Part shown: piece by piece, positions 45,251-54,682 of the stretch
How positions within the stretch are numbered: position 1 is the first letter of the stretch
How the letters are laid out: each line of letters starts with the position of its first letter
Source of the DNA: Paenibacillus illinoisensis NBRC 15959
Lineage (GTDB): Bacteria; Bacillota; Bacilli; Paenibacillales; Paenibacillaceae
Direction: 5' to 3'
Assembly: GCF_004000925.1 (NCBI RefSeq)
Contig: NZ_BIME01000001.1
Location: 558,001 to 622,000, forward strand
Length of the DNA: 64,000 bases
Notes under the pieces: generated by a model
Seen by the model: the letters and a program-made list of their open reading frames with translations, nothing else
Databases searched by the model: none
What the model was told of the DNA's origin: nothing
Program-made: the position numbers and the translations under genes

Positions 45251-45991
45251 ATGTCGTCGAATCGTATTCCCTTACGTCATCTATTTCTTACATTTATGCT
45301 TAGCCTCATGCTGATTATTCTATCCGCGTGTGCCGATGGAGAAGCTCATCTGACCGTCAACATGGATGGTTCAACCGATCTGGATCTGAACCTCGGCGTA
45401 ACCGAATCCGCCCTCGGAAAGATTGGACAGGACAATCTGATGCCCATGCTCGAAGAAGCCCTGAAGAAAAACAACTTTCAAGCTGAGGTCGTGGACGACG
45501 GAGAACGGAAGCAGCTCTCAGCAACAACCCACTATGAGAAAAGCAATACCGCCGCCAGCTTCGATCTGTCCAAGCTTCCAAAAGGCATCCAGGTCGAGCA
45601 GTCCACGGAGCCAGGCTTCTTCACTTCCAGATTCCATGTTACTGCTACCGCTGACCTGATGGAATCCATGCCTGATGGGGAGATTAAGGATCAGATCAAC
45701 AAGGTGCCCAGTTTCCTTAAAAATCTGCTGCTGAAAGATGTGAACTTCGATTTCAAATTGAGTCTGCCAATCAAAGCTGAAGATTCCAACGCGGACCTGG
45801 TTGAAGATCAGGGGAAGACATTAACCTGGCACGTTTCTCCCCTCAATTCGAATACACTGGATTTGACGGTACAGGTTCCCAACATTCGTAACATTATCAT
45901 TACCGCAGTCATCGCTTTAATTGTCGTGGCTTCCCTGCTCATCTGGTTTTTCATCCGCCGCAAACGGACAAGACGTCGCCGCAAAGGATAA
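45251..45991 (+). CDS. DUF3153-like membrane-anchored lipoprotein
   Basis: This is a 246-residue predicted lipoprotein. A signal peptide ends in LSAC with Cys27. The extracellular part begins with LTVNMDGSTDLDLNL, a beta-rich repeat typical of the DUF3153 group. A C-terminal membrane helix at about 212-235 is followed by a very basic tail (RRKRTRRRRKG). So the protein would be held at both ends. ATG 45251 follows GAAAGG; the ATG at 45218 would place a longer charged stretch before the signal and is less likely. Function is unknown. Confidence 0.8.
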   Translation: MSSNRIPLRHLFLTFMLSLMLIILSACADGEAHLTVNMDGSTDLDLNLGVTESALGKIGQDNLMPMLEEALKKNNFQAEVVDDGERKQLSATTHYEKSNTAASFDLSKLPKGIQVEQSTEPGFFTSRFHVTATADLMESMPDGEIKDQINKVPSFLKNLLLKDVNFDFKLSLPIKAEDSNADLVEDQGKTLTWHVSPLNSNTLDLTVQVPNIRNIIITAVIALIVVASLLIWFFIRRKRTRRRRKG

Positions 45992-46124
45992 CTTCAGCCG
46001 GTTAATGTGAAAACTGGAGCAGAATTGGATGTTTGACTTGCCAAACCGTGTTATGGATAGTAGAATACATCCGTACTGTGTGAACGGTTAACATTATGGA
46101 ATAGCTAAAGAGGTGACAGGTTTC

Positions 46125-46337
46125 ATGAATATCCGGGAATGCCCACTGCCTGGTATCGGAGTTAAGTACCAGTTTGATACAAAAAGCGGCAACCAACTGG
46201 TTCTTATTAAACACGAAGATGGACGCCGCGAATTGTTCTCTGTTGATCCTAGCGATCAGGAAGAACTTACATTGATTGCGGAACTGGAAGATGATGAATG
46301 CGTAACCCTCTCCGGGTTGATCGGAGGATGGTCCTGA
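46125..46337 (+). CDS. stand-alone KhtT N-terminal-like domain
   Basis: This 70-residue protein matches the N-terminal domain of KhtT, the regulatory subunit of the KhtU K+/H+ antiporter in Bacillus. The matching features are MNIRECPLPGIG, then HEDGRRELF and LSGLIGG. Full KhtT continues with a TrkA_C (RCK_C) c-di-AMP-binding domain; here the frame stops right after GGWS, and a terminator follows. No frameshifted remainder is found downstream. ATG 46125 follows AAAGAGGTGA; the GTG at 46113 is inside that site. No khtU-like antiporter is adjacent. Confidence 0.82.
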   Translation: MNIRECPLPGIGVKYQFDTKSGNQLVLIKHEDGRRELFSVDPSDQEELTLIAELEDDECVTLSGLIGGWS

Positions 46338-46371
46338 TCCTTTTTGGTCATGGACTATGGTTATAGACCTA

Positions 46372-46408
46372 AAAAAAACCTGCCCCTTTAACCGGGAGCA
46401 GGTTTTTT
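46372..46408. terminator. bidirectional terminator
   Basis: AAAAAACCTGCCCC pairs with GGG-GCAGGTTTTTT. It lies between the convergent KhtT-like gene and the histidine kinase gene. Confidence 0.92.
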
Positions 46409-46441
46409 GGTTTCATCTCACTCTCTCATGTATCCAGCATT

Positions 46442-49180
46442 TTACCGATGAGCCCGGATATAAGGTACCCAAGTGCGCAGTACACGGGTAATTTCGGACG
46501 AACTGAACGGTTTACTGATAAAATCCTGCATTCCGCATTCCAGGCATGCTTCACGATCACTTGCCCCTGCAAATGCCGTTATAGCTGCGATGACCGGAAT
46601 CTCGGGATGGCTTTGTCTTATTTTGCAGGTTGCTTCAATTCCGTCCATGATAGGCATTTTAATATCCATGAATACGATATCGTAGGATTCCCTTTGCAGT
46701 GCGCGCACTGCTTCCTCTCCATTCTCAACGATGTCACAGACCCCGCCAAGCTTACGGAGCAGTTCCTCCATCAGATGGCTGTTCACCGGTTGATCCTCAG
46801 CTATTAAAATGCGAATATTGGCTGCCAGTAGGGATTGATCTTCTTCCCAAGTATCATCTGCAGCTTCCATTCCGTCACCGGACTCATCCTGCCACTTCTC
46901 AAGCTGAAGTGTAAAATGGAACTCTGCTCCCTTGCCCATTTCACTATGCACCCCAATGGCACCATCCATGAGTTCAACCAGCTTTTTGCTGATCGCAAGT
47001 CCTAGACCGGTTCCACCATACTTACGATTAATGGCTGGATCAAGCTGGGAAAAGGACTGGAACAATTGATGCTGTTTGTCCACGGGGATGCCGATGCCCG
47101 TATCTTTCACGACAAAAGAAAGCAGAAGTTTGTCCGGATCGCCATCGTCCGTGACATTAGCATCCACACGAATCTGAATGCTGCCCTTCTCCGTAAATTT
47201 GACTGCATTGCCCACCAGATTGATCAGGATCTGACGAATCCGGGTCACGTCTCCTCTGACACGGTCAGGAATCCGGTCAGACATTTCACAAAACAGCTCT
47301 ATATTTTTTTCGGCCGCTTTCAGGGCAAACAATTCCACAACACCCGCCAGCATCTCCTGGATATCCACTGCGTCACGTGACAGATCCATTTTACCTGCCT
47401 CAATTTTGCTGAAATCGAGTATTTCATTGAGAATATGGAGCAGCGATTCCCCACTATCGATGATGATCTCGGCGAATCCGGATTGCTCTGCATCAAGCTC
47501 TGTTTCCTTTAACAGATTAGCCATACCCATGATTCCATTCAGCGGTGTGCGCAGCTCATGACTCATAATCGCAAGAAATTCGGATTTGGCACGGTCTGCC
47601 TGTTCCGCTGCTTCCTTGGCACGAATGATGTCATTTACCGAAGTCATATCTCGGAACACCAGCACACCCCCGCGGGTATTTCCTTGATCCATAATCGGTT
47701 TCAGCTGGAATTCTGCAAGAAAACTGGAGCCGTCCTGTCTCCAGAAAACAGATTCCGAACGAGGCAGGCTGCGACCTTCACGAACAGCCTTTACAATCGG
47801 TGTTTCATTGGAAGGATAAGGGATGGCCTCGTTTTGCATTTGCAGAATGATATGCTCGAAGTGCACACCATTCATTTCTGTTGGACAGAATCCCATCATC
47901 TCGGCTGCAGCGGGGTTGGCAAATATCAATTTCCCGTTCTGGTCCAGTCCAATGACGCCTTCAGACATCGCATTCAGAATCAGGGCACGTTCGTAGCTTA
48001 GATTCTCGATCTCCTCCACATATTTTTTGGACTCGGTGATATCACTTGTAATTCCATACACGCCAACGACTCGATCCTCGAGGATAATGGGAACATTGAT
48101 GACTCTGGTTTCAATTCTGCGTCCGTCCTGATGAATCAGCCCAATCTCATAACTCTGGGCCTTTCCTTTGACAGACTCTTCAAAATGATAGCGGGTTTTG
48201 GCCAGATCCACCGGATCAATCAAATGATCAAAGGATTGGCTGAGCAGTTCCTCCTTGGAATGTCCCGTCAAATGTTCCTGGCCGGCATTTGCTTTCAGCA
48301 AATTTCCATCCAGATCAAGGGATGCAACGCCTAGCGGGTTACAGTCAAAGAGTGACTGATACTCCTGCAGACTCTGCTCCTGTTTTTTGCTCTCCGTAAT
48401 GTCCCGGGTCACTGCAATCATCTCCTGCAGGTTCCCTTCCTGGTCATAGATATAGTGAGTTATCGTATCTGCCCACACGACAGAACCATCCTTATGCAGC
48501 AGACGGTAGTTAATACGGTCTGGTGCCAGACCTTGGATCTGTCCTGAAACATATGCCTCTACGATTGGAATATCGCTCGGATGAATACAGAACAGTCCCG
48601 ATTGACCCACGATTTCTTCTGGCTTGTAGCCCAGCATCCCAAGACTGGCGGGTGAAACATACTTGAAGGTCCGTTCCTGATCGGCGCAATGTATGGCAAT
48701 AAGATCGAGAGAAGACTCTGTGAGTATGCGAGAGATTCGGGTGCTCTCCTCCAATTGTTTGCTCTGTTCAATCAAGTGCTGCTCCGCTTCCTTTTGTTTC
48801 GTGATATCAGCTGCCTGCACAAGCAAGTACAGCGGTTCATTGTTTTCTTCATCCCTTACGATACAAGCCCTAATCGTCGACCACAAAAGAGTACCGTCCT
48901 TGCGCTTTAACCGGACTTCCGTCTCATACATCTGGCTTACCCCATTCGTCATATCCCAGAAGTTGGACCTGAATCTCTCCATCTCCTGATCTACATCATG
49001 GATCATATGTACAATCGGTGAGTCGATTAGCTCATCTTCACTAAATCCCAGCATTTCACAAAACGCAGGATTCAGCTGGAGCCAACGTCCGTTCACATGC
49101 GAAGCAACAGCAATGCCGATTGGTGCATATTTGTATAATTGCTCAAACAGAGAGCGGCTCTCTGTAATTGGATTCGACAC
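46442..49180 (-). CDS. cytoplasmic hybrid histidine kinase with four PAS domains
   Basis: This 912-residue sensor kinase has no membrane segment. Four PAS domains, mostly with PAC motifs (DITKQKEAE, DITESKKQ), fill about 1-525. A HisKA domain follows with phosphorylated His541 in IMSHELRTPLNG. The HATPase domain has N-box GNAVKFT, G1 DTGIGIP and G2 GGTGLGLAI. A C-terminal receiver domain has Asp839 in VFMDIKMP, the ITAFAG threonine and FISKPF lysine. No response regulator lies nearby, so the output pathway is not visible. The start is ATG 49180 with GGAGGATAAG upstream. Confidence 0.94.
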   Translation of the reverse strand: MSNPITESRSLFEQLYKYAPIGIAVASHVNGRWLQLNPAFCEMLGFSEDELIDSPIVHMIHDVDQEMERFRSNFWDMTNGVSQMYETEVRLKRKDGTLLWSTIRACIVRDEENNEPLYLLVQAADITKQKEAEQHLIEQSKQLEESTRISRILTESSLDLIAIHCADQERTFKYVSPASLGMLGYKPEEIVGQSGLFCIHPSDIPIVEAYVSGQIQGLAPDRINYRLLHKDGSVVWADTITHYIYDQEGNLQEMIAVTRDITESKKQEQSLQEYQSLFDCNPLGVASLDLDGNLLKANAGQEHLTGHSKEELLSQSFDHLIDPVDLAKTRYHFEESVKGKAQSYEIGLIHQDGRRIETRVINVPIILEDRVVGVYGITSDITESKKYVEEIENLSYERALILNAMSEGVIGLDQNGKLIFANPAAAEMMGFCPTEMNGVHFEHIILQMQNEAIPYPSNETPIVKAVREGRSLPRSESVFWRQDGSSFLAEFQLKPIMDQGNTRGGVLVFRDMTSVNDIIRAKEAAEQADRAKSEFLAIMSHELRTPLNGIMGMANLLKETELDAEQSGFAEIIIDSGESLLHILNEILDFSKIEAGKMDLSRDAVDIQEMLAGVVELFALKAAEKNIELFCEMSDRIPDRVRGDVTRIRQILINLVGNAVKFTEKGSIQIRVDANVTDDGDPDKLLLSFVVKDTGIGIPVDKQHQLFQSFSQLDPAINRKYGGTGLGLAISKKLVELMDGAIGVHSEMGKGAEFHFTLQLEKWQDESGDGMEAADDTWEEDQSLLAANIRILIAEDQPVNSHLMEELLRKLGGVCDIVENGEEAVRALQRESYDIVFMDIKMPIMDGIEATCKIRQSHPEIPVIAAITAFAGASDREACLECGMQDFISKPFSSSEITRVLRTWVPYIRAHR

Positions 49181-49462
49181 CGCTTATCCTCCTTTTTTCA
49201 AATTATTCTCTATTCCATATTATTCGTAATTAACTGCCTGTGCTGTACATAACTTCATCTATAGAGTAGTACCCCAAATAGGATGATGATTAAACGATAT
49301 CCACTGAATCTTTTGCATGAATCGACATTTTGTGTGCGCTTTTACACGGGGATTGTTCAAACAGAGTACAATCCGGGTGCCAATCGTCATATAAATGAAA
49401 AGATACGCGTGAGGTTCCGTTCACACAAGCCCAAACATCTAACGAAACGGAGGTTGTCTTGT

Positions 49463-50287
49463 ATGATCATCGTTGCGAATCAACCGCTAGATTTGGTACC
49501 TTCTCAGTGGTCTGCTTTTGAATGGCATTGGTTGCAGCAGCTTCAGAACAGACCGACCCTATATTCCTATCAGACCATGGATCATCTGCAATTCGAATGG
49601 AAGCTTCGCGCCTCTCTGGTTCATGCAGCTGAGGGATTGAATGCCAGCGGGGTCAGCTTTGCTTCATTTGAGAAATCAAGATGTAATCCCGCCTACTGGA
49701 ATCTCAACAATGAGGGAGGATTTGAACTCAAACCGAATGTAACTCCTGCTGAAGGCATTCGGGATATTTGGAGGAATGGTTCCCTGTATGCATTTGAATG
49801 CGCAACAGCAACAGTCATTGTGCTGTACGGAGGGGTGCTCGAAAGTATTCGTGTAGAGGCCTTCAATTCACTCTTTCGGGACTTACTGCTCTTCGATTGG
49901 CACTATGACAGCGATCTGCGCTTAACCGAGAAGAACGGCAGCCATAACGCACTTCCCGGCGATGTACTTTATTTCAAAAACCCGGATGTCTCTTCCGAAA
50001 CGCCAGAGTGGCAAGGGGAAAATACGATTATGCTCCGTGAAGATCTGTATTATGGTCATGGCATCGGTATTGCCTCTGGTGGACAGATTATTCGCACTTT
50101 GAATCAATTCCGCACTCCCGGAAGCCAAGTTTCGGCCTACTTGATGGATAACGTGATTTATCCCGATTTTTATTATCTATCCCGTTTCGCCGAAAATAGT
50201 GATCTGAATGCACCTGCAGGAACTACGCCTGTATTGCCTGGACAATTATATGTACGGATTGGCGGAAGTCGGTATCTCCGAACATGA
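49463..50287 (+). CDS. tgl: protein-glutamine gamma-glutamyltransferase (spore coat)
   Basis: This 274-residue enzyme crosslinks spore-coat proteins through glutamine and lysine side chains. It aligns with Bacillus subtilis Tgl (245 residues). The catalytic Cys113 lies in YAFECATATVI (Cys116 in B. subtilis), and LYDWHY-like LLFDWHYDSD and YFKNPD follow. GGAGG lies nine bases before ATG 49463 (MIIVANQPLD). A longer frame from 49283 adds 60 unconserved residues and is rejected. It is strong evidence that the host forms spores. A terminator follows at 50349. Confidence 0.94.
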   Translation: MIIVANQPLDLVPSQWSAFEWHWLQQLQNRPTLYSYQTMDHLQFEWKLRASLVHAAEGLNASGVSFASFEKSRCNPAYWNLNNEGGFELKPNVTPAEGIRDIWRNGSLYAFECATATVIVLYGGVLESIRVEAFNSLFRDLLLFDWHYDSDLRLTEKNGSHNALPGDVLYFKNPDVSSETPEWQGENTIMLREDLYYGHGIGIASGGQIIRTLNQFRTPGSQVSAYLMDNVIYPDFYYLSRFAENSDLNAPAGTTPVLPGQLYVRIGGSRYLRT

Positions 50288-50348
50288 AGCTGAACGTTGG
50301 GTTAACGAGGATTCAGAGAAAAGAAAAACGTTTGACCACAACATAAAT

Positions 50349-50392
50349 AAAGCCCAAATGAAAACAGATTCACTGCCTTTTCATTGGGCTTC
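50349..50392. terminator. terminator after tgl
   Basis: AAGCCCAAATGAAAA pairs with TTTTCATTGGGCTT, with one bulge. It lies between convergent tgl and the IF-3-like gene. Confidence 0.85.
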
Positions 50393-50466
50393 TTCGCATA
50401 AACTTATTGGGAGACCTCAACGGCTTTCCATTCTTCCGCATGCCAAGCACATAAATCAACCTGTTA

Positions 50467-50958
50467 TTATGTGTTTGGGTCCAACTTGACAACAACCTGC
50501 TTGCCACTTACCTGAATACCTGTTGTTTTAGTGCCATATTCAGCCAGCGACTTGCTTAGCTGCTCAGCCCACTCCTTACCTGCGGCGCCTTCTTTGCTTC
50601 CGTGAACCTGTATGACCAGCTTAACCGAGTCACCTTTTTTCAAGATACGTTCCGCCTGAGCTTGTTTCGTATCCCGGTCATGGTCTTCCATCTGCAAGTT
50701 GAGACGAATCTCCTTAACCTTGCGTTTGTCCGGCGATTTGCCGGATTTTTTCTTCTCCTGCTGAGCTTCCTGTATGGCTGCTCCGGCACGGATGAGTTTG
50801 CAGGGTGGCGGGCTTGTCATCAGGGACAGGCATACCAGATCCACTTTATGCTGCTTGGCAAGTGCCAAAGCTTCTTTTGTGGACATAATACCGAGATCTT
50901 CGCCGTTCAGTCCGGTCAGCTCAATCTCGGATGCTTTGATCTTTTCGTTCTTAATCAT
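50467..50958 (-). CDS. divergent translation initiation factor IF-3 paralogue
   Basis: This 163-residue protein has the IF-3 layout: N-domain at about 1-75, linker, C-domain at about 85-163. The N-terminal MIKNEKIKASEIELTGLNG and PPPCKLI are IF-3-like. But the PPVCRIMDYGK and FRGRE(x)H elements of canonical IF-3 are replaced (CKLIRAGAA, VHGSKEGAAG), and the terminal GR-x-M pattern reads SGKQVVV. The canonical infC is followed by rpmI and rplT; neither is here. So this is a second IF-3 homologue, not the housekeeping factor. AAGGAGG lies before ATG 50958. Function is unknown. Confidence 0.85.
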   Translation of the reverse strand: MIKNEKIKASEIELTGLNGEDLGIMSTKEALALAKQHKVDLVCLSLMTSPPPCKLIRAGAAIQEAQQEKKKSGKSPDKRKVKEIRLNLQMEDHDRDTKQAQAERILKKGDSVKLVIQVHGSKEGAAGKEWAEQLSKSLAEYGTKTTGIQVSGKQVVVKLDPNT

Positions 50959-50983
50959 GGTGTGTCCTCCTTTACGGCAAAAG

Positions 50984-51021
50984 CCCGTCCTGACCTATGA
51001 CAGATCAGAGCAGGCTTGGAT
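50984..51021 (-). terminator. probable terminator of ppaC
   Basis: AAGCC-G-TCTGA and TCAGGA-GGCTT form an imperfect stem; CTTTTG follows on the minus strand. It lies 35 bp after the ppaC stop. Confidence 0.55.
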
Positions 51022-51055
51022 CAGACTAATGCTATGTTCTTGCCCGATGGTTCAA

Positions 51056-51988
51056 TTACAGGTTATTGAATGCTTCGGTCAGAACAGGGACGATTTGTGA
51101 TTTGCGAGATACGACGCCTTTCAGCAATGCCTTACTATCGGAAAGTGTCACATTGTAAGCTTGTTCAACCGCTTTGGTAGACTGACCGTAAGCCAGTGCA
51201 ACGGAATCATTATTCAGAATGTCCGTTACTACGAATAGGAACAGATCCAGACCCTTACTTGAAATAATCGCTTCGATAGCTGCTTCAAGTTCAGGTTGTT
51301 TCACAAGCACATCGTTAACGTCAACGGCGTTTACTTGTGCAATTTCCACTTTGGCTTGTCCCATGGCAAACTCTTTGGCATCCAGGGAGATCAGTTCTGC
51401 AATTGTTTTCTGGCTCAGATCCGCGCCGGCTTTCAGCATGTCCAAACCGTAGCTGTCAGCATCTACACCCGCAATGGCAGCCAGCTCACGTGCTGCTGCT
51501 ACATCCTGCTCTGTGCAAGTTGGGGATTTGAACAACAGGGAATCCGAAATGATCGCGGACAACATCAGTCCTGCAATCGGTGCGCTAATTTCAACGCCGT
51601 TTTCTTTGTACATTTTATTCAAAATGGTTGCTGTGCAACCTACTGGTTCTGCACGGAAATACAGAGGCTGGCTTGTTTCAAAGTTAGCGATACGGTGATG
51701 GTCAATAACTTCAGCTACAGTCACTTCCTCAATATCACTTACACTTTGCTGACGCTCATTGTGATCGACAAGAATAACCTTGTTTACTTCGTTCGCAGCC
51801 GTTTTGATCAGGCGTGGAGCTTCCACCTTAAAATGATCCAGTGCAAACTGGGTTTCACCGTTCACTTCACCAAGACGCACAGCTTCAACGTCCTGTCCCA
51901 GTTTAGTTTTGAGATCCGCATACGCAATTGCAGAACAGATCGTATCCGTGTCGGGATTTTTGTGACCAAAGATTAATGCTTTTTCCAT
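51056..51988 (-). CDS. ppaC: manganese-dependent inorganic pyrophosphatase, family II
   Basis: This 310-residue enzyme hydrolyses pyrophosphate. The DHH domain has [17 protein letters not shown] and VIDHHR metal-binding motifs. The C-terminal DHHA2 domain ends with [10 protein letters not shown], which binds phosphate. Length and motifs are those of PpaC. It is a single-gene unit. Confidence 0.96.
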   Translation of the reverse strand: MEKALIFGHKNPDTDTICSAIAYADLKTKLGQDVEAVRLGEVNGETQFALDHFKVEAPRLIKTAANEVNKVILVDHNERQQSVSDIEEVTVAEVIDHHRIANFETSQPLYFRAEPVGCTATILNKMYKENGVEISAPIAGLMLSAIISDSLLFKSPTCTEQDVAAARELAAIAGVDADSYGLDMLKAGADLSQKTIAELISLDAKEFAMGQAKVEIAQVNAVDVNDVLVKQPELEAAIEAIISSKGLDLFLFVVTDILNNDSVALAYGQSTKAVEQAYNVTLSDSKALLKGVVSRKSQIVPVLTEAFNNL

Positions 51989-52157
51989 ATTTATAGCCCT
52001 CCGTCAATTGTGATTAGAATAATCATATCATAATTCAAATCATACCTTACTGATTATAGCGTCAATAAGACTTAATTCCAAACCCTTAACAGCGAATGGA
52101 TTGAAATTCGTTCTCAGGGTCTGCTTCATCACTGGAAAAGGGAGAAACCCTGCAGTT

Positions 52158-52493
52158 TTATTCGGAGGCCGTTTGAGCCACGTTCGCAATCAGGTGACTC
52201 TCCAGCTTCTCCCCATCACAGAGAGCCTGTACCAATGCCCGGCCAGATTCCGGGGTCATTTTGCCATACCAGTCTCCCTGCGGATACACGATCGTCACAC
52301 AAGCATCGTCACACTGCCCGTTACAGCGTGTTCGTGTTGTATGAATAAATCCACCGGCCTGCTGCTTCAGAATTTCATCCCGTACAGCCTGAGTGACTTC
52401 CTCTCCTTCGTTCCGCATGCAAGTTCCACCGTTGCAGAGCAGGATGTGGTGCTGAAGTTGATCCAGATTATAAATAGCCAAAACTCGGTTCAT
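52158..52493 (-). CDS. thioredoxin-like 2Fe-2S ferredoxin-domain protein
   Basis: This 111-residue protein has the 2Fe-2S thioredoxin-fold pattern: LCNGGTC with Cys20 and Cys25, then TRCNGQCDDACV with Cys57, Cys61 and Cys65. Relatives serve as small electron carriers or NuoE-like domains. No partner oxidoreductase is adjacent. It is preceded upstream by the phosphoesterase gene on the same strand, 96 bp away. Confidence 0.86.
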   Translation of the reverse strand: MNRVLAIYNLDQLQHHILLCNGGTCMRNEGEEVTQAVRDEILKQQAGGFIHTTRTRCNGQCDDACVTIVYPQGDWYGKMTPESGRALVQALCDGEKLESHLIANVAQTASE

Positions 52494-52588
52494 TCCCCTC
52501 GACTTCTATGATATGTATTGATTGATAATGAAGTATCTTTCATAAAAATATAAAGTAGCATACGGAACTTGGATAAGCAATGCAAATA

Positions 52589-53335
52589 TTATTCTGCCGA
52601 GCCTTCTCCAGTCTCTCCCCTTTTCACATGAAACGTCTGTAAACTGCCATCCTCACCGATCTCAAGCAGGTTCAATTGCTCACCGTAAGCACATCCGCCA
52701 TCTATGCCGATCTTGTCACCACTAGGATCAAACCAGATATCTGCGTAATCATGCAGGTTTTTCACTGGTGTGTGTCCGAATACCACCGTATCCGGAATGG
52801 ATGTGGGCCTGGAGTAAAAGGCCTCCCGAATCCAAATAAAGTCCCGTTCAGGCTGGCTGCGCCAGTCCTTTACATCCGGATTAATTCCTGCATGCACAAA
52901 GATATAACCGGGTACTTCATGAACAAGGGGGAGTTCACTCAGAAAACGGAGGTGATGCTCGTATCGGCTGCGAATCCAGTTCTTGGCTTCCATGTAGGCA
53001 GTCCAATCAATCTGTTCTTCATCAAAACGGATCTCCACGTAACTGCCCAGTGTCTGCAATCCGCCATTGCGAATCCAGTGCAGATCATACTCTTCCACGT
53101 CATTCATTAGGGCTTTGACCATCATCGCATCATGATTACCCTTGATCACCACTACACCATGCTTCTCCCTAAGTTCCATGATCTGCTCAACCACCTGCCG
53201 ACTTTTCGGTCCCCGGTCCACATAATCTCCAAGGAGAATCAGTTCATCCTGATTGAGGTCAACATGCACTTGACGAAGCAGCGCATTGAATTCATCATAA
53301 CAGCCATGAATATCACTTATGATACATCTGCGAAT
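52589..53335 (-). CDS. metallophosphoesterase, PrpE/ApaH type, probable ATT start
   Basis: This predicted dinuclear metal phosphatase acts on phosphoproteins or diadenosine tetraphosphate. It has SDIHG, GDYVDRGPKS, KGNHDAM and VFGHTP motifs. AGAGGGGGA is followed, seven bases after the G run, by ATT, which would give I/M-RRCIISDIHGC, the expected N-terminus of the family. The next in-frame start is TTG 53362, which has no ribosome site. So the protein may begin at ATT (248 residues). If TTG is used, the ribosome site is coincidental and the protein has 257 residues. Confidence 0.85.
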   Translation of the reverse strand: MRRCIISDIHGCYDEFNALLRQVHVDLNQDELILLGDYVDRGPKSRQVVEQIMELREKHGVVVIKGNHDAMMVKALMNDVEEYDLHWIRNGGLQTLGSYVEIRFDEEQIDWTAYMEAKNWIRSRYEHHLRFLSELPLVHEVPGYIFVHAGINPDVKDWRSQPERDFIWIREAFYSRPTSIPDTVVFGHTPVKNLHDYADIWFDPSGDKIGIDGGCAYGEQLNLLEIGEDGSLQTFHVKRGETGEGSAE

Positions 53336-53374
53336 GTGAATTCCCCCTCTCTGCTTACTCAAGAATACAATTGA

Positions 53375-53393
53375 AGCCCCGCATGGCGGGACT
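53375..53393 (-). terminator. hairpin after the luciferase-like gene
   Basis: AG-CCCGC and GCGGG-CT form an eight-bp stem with a three-base loop and one mismatch, 38 bp after the stop at 53431. The tail is only moderately T-rich. Confidence 0.6.
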
Positions 53394-53430
53394 CCAACCT
53401 CTTAGAATATAAATTCCCGTTCAACCGGCT

Positions 53431-54438
53431 CTAATCCTTCTTAAGACCAAAAGCTTCAGCAATCAGGCCAAAAGAGCGCAGGCGTGCATCAAACGAATGA
53501 ATAGCTGATGCAATAATGACCTCGTCTGCTTCATGACGTTCTGCCATGGCTGTAATTTTGTCCTTCACCTGATCTGGTGTACCAATAATGGAGAAGGAGC
53601 GGCGCTGGCGAATCTGTTCCATTTCCATCGCGGTATAAGGATAATTATGGACAGTTTCCAGCGAAGGAAATGAACTCTGCTCTAATCCTCTGCCCAGACG
53701 CAAAAAGAACAGCTCATTACTACGGGCCAGTTCCGCTGCTTCCTCCTCCGTCTCTGCACAGAAGGCCGCTACGGCAATCATGGAATGAGGTTTATCATTC
53801 AGAATCGATGGTTTGAAATGTCTGCGATAGTATTTCATCGCTTCTTCCCCGCCAGGTGTTCCGAAAAACTGTGCAAATGCATAGGATGTCCCCTGTGCTG
53901 CAGCAATCCGGGCTCCTTCCGAACTGGAACCCAGCAGCCATACTTCAGGTACCGTTGGTACAGATGGTCCGGCTACGAGGGATGCAAAACGGTGATCCTC
54001 TGGCAGCTGCTCGTGGAAATAACCGCCCAGGTCAGCAATTTGCTGCGGGAAAAATTGTACATTGGAAGCCTTGCCCTCATTCAGAGCCCGGCTCGCAATC
54101 GGCATGCCGCCTGGCGCTCTGCCAATGCCCAGGTCAATTCGTCCAGGGTGCAGTGCCTCCAGCAGACGGAAGTTCTCCGCGACTTTGTAGGCGCTGTAAT
54201 GAGGCAGCATTACGCCGCCGGAACCAACCCGAATCCGATCGGTATGAGCTGCGACATGAGCGATCATAACCTCCGGACTGGAGAAGGACAATGCTCCGCC
54301 GCCATGATGCTCGGACATCCAGAACCTGGAGTACCCCAGTTCATCGGCATGCTTCGCTAACGTCACAGTCTCCTGCAGTGTTTCCTGCACACTGCGTCCT
54401 TCATTGATATGTCCATGTTCGAGTACACTAAGTTTCAT
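53431..54438 (-). CDS. LLM-class flavin-dependent oxidoreductase
   Basis: This 335-residue luciferase-like monooxygenase is of the MsnO8 type, with a single chain and no beta-subunit gene. It has FWMSEHHGGG, SPEVMIAHVAAHTDRIRVGSGGVMLPHY and DLGIGRAPGG motifs, and a C-terminal IGTPDQVKDKI segment. It would use reduced FMN to oxidise an unknown substrate. AGAGGAAT precedes ATG 54438. A hairpin follows. Confidence 0.92.
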   Translation of the reverse strand: MKLSVLEHGHINEGRSVQETLQETVTLAKHADELGYSRFWMSEHHGGGALSFSSPEVMIAHVAAHTDRIRVGSGGVMLPHYSAYKVAENFRLLEALHPGRIDLGIGRAPGGMPIASRALNEGKASNVQFFPQQIADLGGYFHEQLPEDHRFASLVAGPSVPTVPEVWLLGSSSEGARIAAAQGTSYAFAQFFGTPGGEEAMKYYRRHFKPSILNDKPHSMIAVAAFCAETEEEAAELARSNELFFLRLGRGLEQSSFPSLETVHNYPYTAMEMEQIRQRRSFSIIGTPDQVKDKITAMAERHEADEVIIASAIHSFDARLRSFGLIAEAFGLKKD

Positions 54439-54621
54439 CTATATTCATTCCTCTCGTCGAATGGGTTGCTGGCAGTATTTTTCTAATGCAAAATTCACAC
54501 TCACTTCATTGTAACATTATTAATTACAGTTTCAAAATCTCTTTATTCTTATCTGTGGAATTGCAATTAAAAACATGTTCCTCTTTCTTCCTTAATATAC
54601 AGGTTCCTTATACACTGAATC

Positions 54622-54654
54622 AAAAAGTGCCACCAGCAACCGCTGGTGGCACTT
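54622..54654 (-). terminator. terminator of the LTA synthase-like gene
   Basis: AAGTGCCACCAGC and GCTGGTGGCACTT form a perfect 13-bp stem with a four-base loop; TTTTT follows on the minus strand. Confidence 0.92.
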
Positions 54655-54682
54655 CCTATTTGAATGAAAGCTTTTTGTTCTA

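Noticed and set aside
51296..51976. 226-residue plus-strand frame opposite ppaC
   Set aside because: It lies entirely within ppaC on the other strand and shows no recognisable domain.
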